Shown here: positions 56,119 to 64,000 of the stretch, one piece after another
Layout of the letters: every line of letters begins with the position of its first letter
Position numbering within the stretch: the first letter of the stretch is position 1
Source of the DNA: Rutpela maculata
Lineage: Eukaryota > Arthropoda > Insecta > Coleoptera > Cerambycidae
Direction: 5' to 3'
DNA length: 64,000 nucleotides
Assembly: GCA_936432065.2 (NCBI GenBank)
Contig: OW386285.2
Coordinates: 369,893,249 to 369,957,248, forward strand
Program-made: the position numbers and the translations under genes
The notes under the pieces: model-generated
The model's input: the letters and a program-made list of their open reading frames with translations, nothing else
Told to the model about the DNA's origin: nothing
Databases searched by the model: none

Positions 56119-56810
56119 TCTCAGATCATAAATCAGGTTTTCATATTCGGTATTTTTTAAACGATATTGTGGTTCTCGGCCCTTAGTGCGTTCCTGGCAA
56201 GGATGACTATGGCTACTATGCGAAGACTCTATTACTTTAGTGATATAGTCCATACTAATACTTTTGGGTATCGAGTATTATGTTTACGCTTACAATGTTA
56301 ATATATTAAATATTTAATAAATTACGTCCGCTCATAGTATGTCATTCTATTATAATTAAATTTATTATATTACATTTGGTTATAATTAACCGACGTTAAA
56401 ATAATTTGCCGTTATTTTGAATAAGCTTATAAATTAAATTATAGCTTGGTACGTTGCTTTGATAATATAATTTTGTCAACTCTTTATTTGCAATTGCCAT
56501 ACTGTAATGAAAAGTATGTTGCCAAACGGGGAAGAAAATTTTGTGTAAATACCTTCATTTGTGGTAGATACATAGATATTTACCAATATAAGATTTAGTG
56601 CACGTTTGGCAGGTCGGAATGCATAAGTACATATAAAATTTAACATTGTCAAATATAACAGTGTCTACGAGACATATTAATACAATAATATATGATTACA
56701 TAAGACTCACATACATATACACACACGCGGGTAAAAAATAAATAAGTGAAATAACAAAATAAAAAAATGTAGACATGGTACAGTGTGGATTAAAGTTTTA
56801 CAAACTGTTA
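56119..56810. other. Spacer; probably includes the 3' UTR of the adjoining LINE tail
   Basis: No independent feature. On the minus strand it lies downstream of the LINE C-terminus at 56811. Confidence 0.35.
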
Positions 56811-57155
56811 TTAGTTATGTTTGTCTAGGAACTCGTTTATTGCGCAGAAACCGTTTTGCAGCAAGATTTCTCTAATTTTAATTTTGAATTTGCTTGGGGG
56901 GAGGTCCCGTAAAGCTTGTGGTAAGCTATTAAATAATACGACACAGTTATATCCAGGAGAATCTTTAAAAGTTGTTGTCCCATGAACGGAAATTAACAAT
57001 TTGTCATCTTTCCTTGTATTATATATATGTCTCTCATTTAAACAAGTGAATATTAGGGGATTGCTTTTAACAAATAATACACTTGCATATATAAATGCAG
57101 TGATGAGAATTTCTTTGTCCATGAAAATATTTCGACGGCCCTCTCTATACTTCAT
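56811..57155 (-). pseudogene. LINE ORF2 C-terminus (Jockey/CR1/L2-like)
   Basis: A 114-codon frame reads HIYNTRKDDKLLISVHG, then YNCVVLFNSLPQALRDL and KIKIREILLQNGFCAINEFL. The NTR..., Y..x.LFNSLP..., FK..I...LL...F....EF pattern is the usual C-terminal end of these LINE proteins, after the reverse transcriptase domain. The reverse transcriptase itself is absent; upstream sequence is family A repeat starting at 57331. Confidence 0.7.
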
Positions 57156-57330
57156 TTTTGAATAATAAAAACTATTTTATAATATTTACCCCATACCCCC
57201 CCCATACCATTTGAAAAAAAGTTTTCGATAAAAAAGTGATTTGTTCAATTTTGGAGGCTTCGTAAATAGTTTTTAATGAAATTAAAAGAAAAATTATATT
57301 TTTCCCTTGGACTTTTAGTCCAGCCGGTAA

Positions 57331-58037
57331 AGTAAAAACCGCTGCCCAAGGAATCACTACTTCCACATCCAGATTTTCTATCCAAGTCACTCACAACGAA
57401 AAAATTTTGTATGTGGAAATAATTGCTTATGGAACTTTAATAACATAATATTTTAAATCCTCTACCCCAAAATCCTATAAAACGATACCCCACATCGGTA
57501 GTGGGGTGGGGGTGGTGATAGGGGGTGGTGGTGGTGTTTGTGGATGAAGTAAAAAAATATTTTGAGGTTTCTGGTTCTTGTACACACAAACTAAATCACA
57601 ATTTTTTTTCATCCCCTTTAATAATGGGGTGGGGATGGTAATGGGGGTGGCTAATGCCAAAAATTTTTTTGAGACCTTAGCTTCTTTTTAATATACGAAA
57701 TACCAATTTTCTGGACTCCTACCAGCTTAATTTACCGATTTACCCCAAATTTACCCCAATTTACCCCCAACCTTTCGATGGAACAAGATGAAAATATAAT
57801 CTAGTTCCAGATCACGTTAAAATACATACGTGTACCAAATTTCAAGTCAATATCTTAAACGATTCCATAGTAAACGTGCGCACAAAAAAAAAGATACAGA
57901 CCGACAGACAGACAGAAATTTTTTTTTCGCTCAAACTTAAAATCTCGACGATTCATGACATTCTAAGCCTATTTGAACAATAAAAATTTTTTAAAATTTT
58001 TTTGTCGTTACTATACTTCCACTGGACGTGGAAGTAA
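57331..58037 (-). repeat. Repeat family A, copy 5 (reverse, full length)
   Basis: Begins AAAACCGCTGCCCAAGGAATC and ends CTATACTTCCACTGGACG, the reversed edges of the family. All internal landmarks are in reverse order, including ATTTACCCCAA repeats and CGTGCGCAC. A minus-strand frame across it is not a gene. Confidence 0.85.
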
Positions 58038-58055
58038 AAATACACTAGAAGCTCG

Positions 58056-58994
58056 CACAAAATGTTATCTGAGATTTTCCTTCAGTAACTGTTAGTGGAG
58101 GGGTTGTACATCACAAAACCACAAAAATCCGTTCTGGGAGTGCCGCACAACCTCCCCCCCAAAAAACCACCCATTCGGTGAAAAAAGCCTTATTTTACTG
58201 ATAACTCTGTTAACTGTTGAAGATATAAAAAAAAAATTGATCATTATAAAAAGAAAGCTTGGCAAAAAAAAGTCCTATTGTAATTTTATTGTATATGCCA
58301 TGGTTTTTGAGAAAATCGATAATGAAAAAAAATCTAAAATTTGTATTTTTAATGCGCGTAAATTTTCGTTTATTTGAAATTTATTGCGCGCGGCCTATAG
58401 AAAAAATTGACTTGCTCGAAAATCATACAAGCTAGGAAGAAAAATCAAAATGGGTTTTAAAGGAGATATAAAATACTCTCTTGTGTTGCCATTATTGATG
58501 GCTATTGACATTTATTAGTATATGAAAATAACAATATAATATAATTATCTCTTAATTTTTTTCACAGGCCCATAAAAAATAACTGACTTTAATATAAGTT
58601 ATAAATGCATTCATTATCTTTTAGTTCAAGGTAGTACTTCAATGCAGAAAAAGTTAAAAATATAAAAATATTCACATTTACAAATTTACCAACAAATACA
58701 AATTTAGTAATTTTTTTCAATACAGATTTTCTCGAAAACCATGGCATATATACAACAAAATTATAATAGGAATTTTTTTAGGAAATCAGTCAAGCTTTCT
58801 TTTTATGATGAGCAATTTTTTTATATCTTATCTTAACGGTTAACGAGTTATCAGTAAAATGAGGTTTTTTTCACCGAAGGGTTGGTTTTTTGTGGGGTTG
58901 CGCAGCACCCCCAGAAGGGATTTTTGTGATTTTGTGATGTATAACTTCTCCACTAACAGTTACTGAAGGAAAATCTCAGATAACATTTTTTGTG
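58056..58994. mobile_element. Fold-back element, ~940 bp with ~330-bp arms
   Basis: CACAAAATGTTATCTGAG at the left is inverted at the right end (CTCAGATAACATTTTTTGTG). Pairing includes CTTCAGTAACTGTTAGTGGAG, TTACTGATAACTC and CCATGGTTTTYGAGAAAATC. The centre (58385-58650) is unpaired and AT-rich. No coding capacity. Confidence 0.8.
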
Positions 58995-60214
58995 ATGGAA
59001 ATTTTTATAATTATTGGACTATTTACCTGCCGTAGAACAAATTTTGGTATTCCAAAGCACTCTAGACGAATGTCTTAAAATGCTTAAAAAAACTGAACAT
59101 CGACTCAAAATTTCGCGAAAATCTCATGGTATACTCAGAATGTTGTCTTGAATCCAAATATATAAAAATATACATTTTAAAATCGAAAGTTGCGGTCATT
59201 TCCGGGTAAATCGAAAATGGTCTCATACCGTTTTTTATGCCCAAAAATCCATTTTTACTGGTAGTTTATGCACTCTAAATTTCAAATGGATAAGTTAAAT
59301 AAATAAAGGAAATATAGGGGGGAGCCACTAGTCTGTGGCACCCGGTATATTAAAAGATATATGCGAGAAGGCCATTGCATAGTACATATTTAATAACCTA
59401 GATTCATTGAGAGCATCCTTCATTTGTAATTCTGTATTCTGTATTAATATTAAGAAAACTACAAATTGAAATTTTGAATTTGGTTTAAATTAAAAGTCAA
59501 GGGGCAAATTGCCACAATATTTACTATTGATTCTACACTCTAAATCTTGTCGTTCGTATTAATCTTTTATTTTTAGATTGGAGTAATAAGCATGAGTTAT
59601 CTTCATAAAAAATACAACAGAACAATAACCATAAAGTTGAATTAACCACCCTGATAACATTAATTGAGCAAATTTTCATTCAATTATTGCTGCGATTACG
59701 AATTGAAACTAATTTACCAACAGAAGATTATTAAAAAGTTAGAGACTTTAAATGAGCAGTTACAGTTACTATTATTAAATGAAAAGTCAAACGCATTTTG
59801 CTTTAATTTAAAACACGTTACAGTTTACAGTTCATAATAATTCGCAATAAAAACGATTATCTTCTGTTCGTCAGTCGGAATATATCATATTAAAGCTTGC
59901 TGGGAATGCGGCGAAGTAATTTTAAGCTTTAAGTGGCAAGCAGGGATGCAAGAGTGGACTCAGCGCGGATACGAAAACTTTATAATCGCACATAATGAAT
60001 GAGTTTACAGAGTGAGTAATTTTGAATGCAGATGATAAAACATTTAATCCTAAACCATCTCATCATAGCAAACTTAGTTTTTTGCGTGGTTATTAATTAA
60101 AAATATTAATTCAGCAAGAGACCGAATACATGAAGAAAGATGACATTGTAATATCATTGTTTGCATTATATCAACTTGAAACATTATGTTCTTACGTAAA
60201 GTTAAAATTGTATA
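58995..60214. other. Unassigned AT-rich region
   Basis: No recognised element. Confidence 0.3.
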
Positions 60215-60407
60215 TTACTTCCACATCCACATAGTAGAGTGGAAGTAACGGTAAAAAAAATGAAATTTTGTTTTGTTCAAACAGGTAGAGTGTCATGAAA
60301 CGTATAGATATTGATTTTGAGCAAAAAGCATGACTATCTGTTTGTTGGTTTATCTGTAACTTTTTTCGGGCTCACGGTTACTCTGGAACGGTTTACGAGA
60401 TTGACTT
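60215..60407 (+). repeat. Repeat family A, left-end fragment
   Basis: Starts TACTTCCACATCCAC and retains TGGAAGTAACGG, the run near CTATCTGTTTGTTGG and TACTCTGGAACGGTTT. It breaks off where family D begins. Confidence 0.7.
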
Positions 60408-60416
60408 GAAAGGACC

Positions 60417-61320
60417 CCCGGAACAAAACCGATGAAAATAGTGTTTCGGTCGAATTGGCTGAAACTTTTGCTATTTTGTAGTTCAAGTCATCCTGATCAA
60501 AAGTTCTTATTACATCGAGCCGATCCTATGGACAGTTTTTGAGATACAGCGTGTCGAAGTTAGGTAATTTTTTGCTCTTAAACTATTAACTTTAGCAATA
60601 AATTGCAAGTGTCGAAATATTTTTGGTCAAGCCCAATAAAGCTCGAGAATTTTTTATCAACTTTTAGGTTAAGTAGAAAATATATATGTCACATTTCGGC
60701 ATGCTTCTGTGGAATTGGCTGAAACTTTGCTATTTTATAGTTAAAGTCATGCTCATCAAAAATTCCTATTGCACTAAGTCGATCCTATGAGTGGTTTTCA
60801 ATCCAGGAGAGCTTGAAGGTCCTAACAACGAGAGGTAACGGGTAGGTGATCTATGTACGTGTTTATGAATGGCTTCCAGCGTGTTTGTATACGTGCGTAA
60901 GTGCGTTTGTGGGTATATAAGTGCCAGTGTGTACAGGATTTTCTTGAAATATCGGTGACAAACTTTTGGTGCAGATTCATTCATGCAAAAATATGTCCGC
61001 AAATACTTTGAGCTACGGCCATTTGAAAATGGCACCCAAAAACTGATTTTTACTTTTTATTTCAGAAACCTCTTGATTTACAGCGACTTTATACACATAT
61101 TGACAATTATACAAGTTTATTTTTACATTATATTACATTTTCGTGCACGTACACAAACACCCTGGAAGCCATTCATAAATACGTTGTACATAGATTCCCC
61201 GTTACCTCGAAAACCACTCATAGAATCGACTCAGTGCAATAGGAATTTTTGATCAGCATGACTTTAACTACAAAATAGCAAAGTTTCAGCCAATTCCACC
61301 GAAGCATGCCGAAATATGAT
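60417..61320 (+). repeat. Repeat family D, copy 2, with an inverted end
   Basis: 60417-60955 matches 32340-32750. 61130-61320 is a reverse copy of 60690-60900 (GTAGTTAAAGTCATGCT, GTGGAATTGGCTGAAACTTT, TTTCGGCATGCTTC), so the piece folds back on itself around ~61020. Confidence 0.7.
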
Positions 61321-61325
61321 ATATA

Positions 61326-62055
61326 CAGTGTGACTCATTTAAAATGGAAACACCTTTATTACTTTTTTATTTTTTATCCGACTTGAACCAAATTTTACCA
61401 AAATATAGAACAAATTAGAATCTACTTATGGCCAAAAATATATTTGCCTCCTACAAATGGAAAGCCACCTGCGGTACCAAAATAAATGGAAAAAATAAAG
61501 AAATCATATTAGGCATTTTTTTATCGGAAAACTTTATTAATGAAAGGTGTTCAGAATTGTCCAAAAATCTCCAAAATTTCAGCAATATTAAAAAATATTG
61601 AATTTGTTTTTGAAGTCCAAAATTTCGACAAAGTTTAAATAAAATACAAATCACTTGACAACTACCTGACAGCTTGCGTTTAATTTCAAACAAAATTGTC
61701 ACAGCACAATTTTCTATTGAAAAAGACCAATTAAAATGTTATTTTCGGATTCGGACATTGTTTTAAACAAAATTTCCATATTTTTTAATATTGCTGAAAT
61801 TTTGCACTCTAGGTTTTTGGACAATTCTGAACAACTTTCATTAACAAAGTTTTTCGATAAAAAATGCCTAATATGATTTCCTTATTTTTTCCATTTATTT
61901 TGGTACCGCAGGTGGCTTTGCATTTGTAAGAGGCAAATGTTTTTTTGGCCAAAAGTAGATCCTAACTTGTTCTATCTTTTGTTAAAATTTGGTTCAAGTC
62001 GGACCAAAAATAAAAAAAATTATAAAGGTGTTTCCATTTTAAATGGGTCACATTG
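61326..62055. mobile_element. MITE, 730 bp with ~350-bp arms, TA-flanked
   Basis: CAGTGTGACTCATTTAAAATG at the left and CATTTTAAATGGGTCACATTG at the right are inverted. TA flanks both (61324-61325 and 62056-62057). The arms pair nearly to the centre (CTGAAATTTT/AAAATTTCAG near 61580 and 61795). It fits a non-autonomous Tc/mariner derivative and abuts the next element by ~8 bp. Confidence 0.85.
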
Positions 62056-62408
62056 TACATATACAGGGTGGTCCGTAAGTAATGGTCCATAGAGCAACGG
62101 TGGGTTTCTGAAATTAAAATATTACGACTTAACTAAACTTACCTTAGTACAAAAGTTGATATTAACAGGGTGTTAAAGTCAATATTATATTTTTAATTTT
62201 CTCATATAACTTTTGAAGTTTTTCAAGTATTGTTGTGAAAATTGGTGAATGGGGGTTTTTTGATATGAAAAATTCAAATCTGTTCCCATTTATTGTGTAG
62301 ATCCTAGAGGGCGCCACATAAGCGTTGTTTAAGATGTAAATGTACTATTAACTTTTTTACCAGTAACGTTATCACTTTTTTTATTAAAAAATCCTAAACC
62401 TATCTCAT

Positions 62409-62545
62409 TTTAGCAAAAAAAACTTGTCATTAGTCTTAGAAATTGACCGTTTTCGAGAAAATCGCATTTTAACATTCACCCTCATGAATCATTATAAGAA
62501 ATATTTAACGTAGTAGGCGCCGATACCAACAATACTTTTGACATT
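62409..62545. repeat. Inner left TIR segment, paired with 63870-64000
   Basis: GACCGTTTTCGAGAAAATCG and CATTCACCCTCATGAATCAT are inverted at the right edge of the window with very few differences, showing that the element is recent relative to most others here. Confidence 0.85.
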
Positions 62546-62626
62546 TAAAAATTGTCGTGACATTCATTTTTTGCAATTTTATTTATCTATTTTTCTTAAT
62601 ATCAGTTAATTAACGAAAATCAGAAC

Positions 62627-63687
62627 ATGCCGAGTCATAATAATTATTCAAACTCAGATATGAGAGATATGGTTAATATTTATTGTCAACCGAATTACAA
62701 TGGACGTGCTGCGCAACGTGAATATTTGCGAAAATTGCCAAACAGATTACAACCTATTTCAAAATCTGTTCAGAAATTTAGGCGAAAGTGATTCATTTCG
62801 TCCTAAACGTGATAATTTAGGTCGACCGAAAATTATTACGCCTGACCAAGAAGAAGAAATATTAGTTCGCATTGCAGATGATCCACAAGTTAGTACAAGA
62901 CGATTATGTGCAGCTACAGGAATCAGTAAAACTTCCATTCTAAAAATATTGAATGCAGAAAAATACCATCCATTCCATTTTACGCCAGTTCAAAATTTAT
63001 TGCCTGCCGATCTTCCACTGAGATATCAGTTTGCAAGTAATATTCGGAATAGACAAAATATTGACTACTCATTCGTTAACAGAATATTATTTACAGATGA
63101 AGCTGCATTTACCCGCCGAGGTATCTTCAATTTAAGAAATAACCATTTTTGGGAAGTTGAAAATCCTCATATAAAGCAAGAACGACATTTTCAACATGAG
63201 TTCAAAATCAGTGTTTGGTGTGGGATCATTGGGGGCCGTTTTCTAGGACCACATGAATTGCCAAGAAATTTAAATGGTACAAATTATTTACATTTTTTAC
63301 AAAATGACTTTATTGATATGTTGGATGCACTACCACTGAATTTGAGACAAAATATGTTGTTTATGCAGGATGGTGCCACATTTTTCCAATCGAGTACGAA
63401 TGTATTTAAACACCATTTTTCATAGGCGCTGGATTGGTCGTGGTAGTCCGTTTCCTTGGCCAGCACGTAGTCTAGATTTTAACCCATTGGATTTCGGTAT
63501 ATGGGGCGCAATGAAAGATCTTGTTTACAAAAATCCTATAAATACCCACGCACAACTTTGGCAAGAAATTAATGCAGCAGCAGCCTTTTTTGATCCAATG
63601 GTATTATTTAATATGAGGCGATCTTTTATGAACCGTATGGATAAGTGTATCGAGGAAAATGGTGGGCATATTCAACATTTACTCTGA
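62627..63687 (+). pseudogene. Tc3/mariner-like transposase with DUF4817-like start (two frameshifts)
   Basis: ATG at 62627 opens MPSHNNYSNSDMRDMVNIYC, then GRAAQREYLRKLPNR, the DUF4817-like part. A frame change near 62745 leads to LFQNLFRNLGESDSFRPKRD, LGRPKIITPDQEEEILVRIA and VSTRRLCAATGISKTSILKI (second helix-turn-helix). The catalytic domain holds ILFTDEAAFTRRG (first Asp), LFMQDGAT (second Asp) and, after a further shift near 63420 at a T-run, RRWIGRGSPFPWPARSLDF and NPLDFGIWGAMKDLVY (third acidic position, Asp). The end is HIQHLL at 63687. The length (~350 residues) fits the family. Only two frame changes and no other stop make it the best preserved Tc transposase here. The enzyme would bind the TIRs and insert at TA. 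Confidence 0.88.
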
Positions 63688-64000
63688 AATAATAATCTTT
63701 TTTTGAGTTTCCTTTGCCATTCTGTTTTTTATTCGTTTTTATTCGTTTTATTCCTTGTTAAAATCATAATTTTGTTTAATTTTGTCTTCATTGTTTTTCA
63801 AATAAAATTAATTAACCTGATAATTCGTGCTTTAATTCTACCTAATAGTGTCAACATTACAATTTTTAAATGTCAAAAGTATTGTTGGTATCGGCGCCTA
63901 CTACGTTAAATATTTCTTATAATGATGCATGAGGGTGAATGTTAAAATGCGATTTTCTCGAAAACGGTCAATTTCTAAGACTAATGACAAGTATACTTTT

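Larger units (their letters stand above)
62064..64000 (+). mobile_element. Tc3-like transposon, right end beyond the window
   Basis: The left TIR, 62064-62545, starts CAGGGTGGTCCGTAAGTAATG after TA. Its inner part (CTTGTCATTAGTCTTAGAAAT, GGCGCCGATACCAACAATAC) reappears inverted at 63870-64000, so the TIRs are ~480 bp and the missing right part should be ~340 bp. The transposase lies between them. A deletion derivative sits at 6925. Confidence 0.85.

Overview
The window looks like nuclear DNA of an AT-rich, repeat-dense arthropod, most likely an insect. The element mix supports this: Penelope-like, Ty3/gypsy, several LINE lineages, Helitron, many Tc/mariner elements whose transposases start with a DUF4817-like domain, and a Crypton-like tyrosine recombinase with a 60-nt GT-AG intron. 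A beetle would fit, but the order cannot be fixed from this sequence. I recognise no intact host gene; nearly every coding stretch I can name is a transposable-element gene, usually broken.

Layout. 0.7-5.8 kb is a Tc/mariner element with about 470-bp terminal inverted repeats (TIRs) that holds a dead transposase and was later filled by repeat family C and a large minisatellite. 5.9-14.6 kb is non-coding: a palindromic repeat, a small deletion-derivative element, tandem repeats, and two direct copies of repeat family A. 14.64-16.98 kb is the most interesting unit: a 2.3-kb TIR element with AATT on both sides, iterated subterminal motifs, and a DUF7869-like gene that may be its transposase; its 5' coding end is interrupted by foreign repeats. 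17-23 kb is mostly unassigned, with several striking palindromes and a Penelope fragment. 23.1-27.1 kb is a gypsy element complete at its edges (TG..CA LTRs, 4-bp target duplication, primer site, polypurine tract) but lacking reverse transcriptase, RNase H and the integrase core. 27.7-40 kb is a graveyard of LINE, gypsy, Helitron and 5S-like fragments plus fold-back elements and a second family C copy.

40.3-44.1 kb is a family A copy split by a Penelope-like element made of two head-to-head copies whose 1,258-bp arms appear identical. 44.2-50.4 kb is a nest of Tc/mariner-type elements, including a 2-kb fold-back whose arms carry the start of the transposase. 51-64 kb holds a hairpin, a Helitron scrap, the Crypton-like gene, several MITEs (short non-autonomous elements), a LINE tail, reverse copies of families A and D, and a frameshifted Tc3-like transposase element that runs off the right edge.

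Names used here for repeat families: A (edges carry ACTTCCACATCC/GGATGTGGAAGT), B (8.5 and 21.8 kb), C (2.3 and 35.7 kb, ending in a CA tract and a terminal hairpin), D (32.4 and 60.4 kb), E (15.0 and 45.3 kb). All comparisons were made by eye; identities are approximate.
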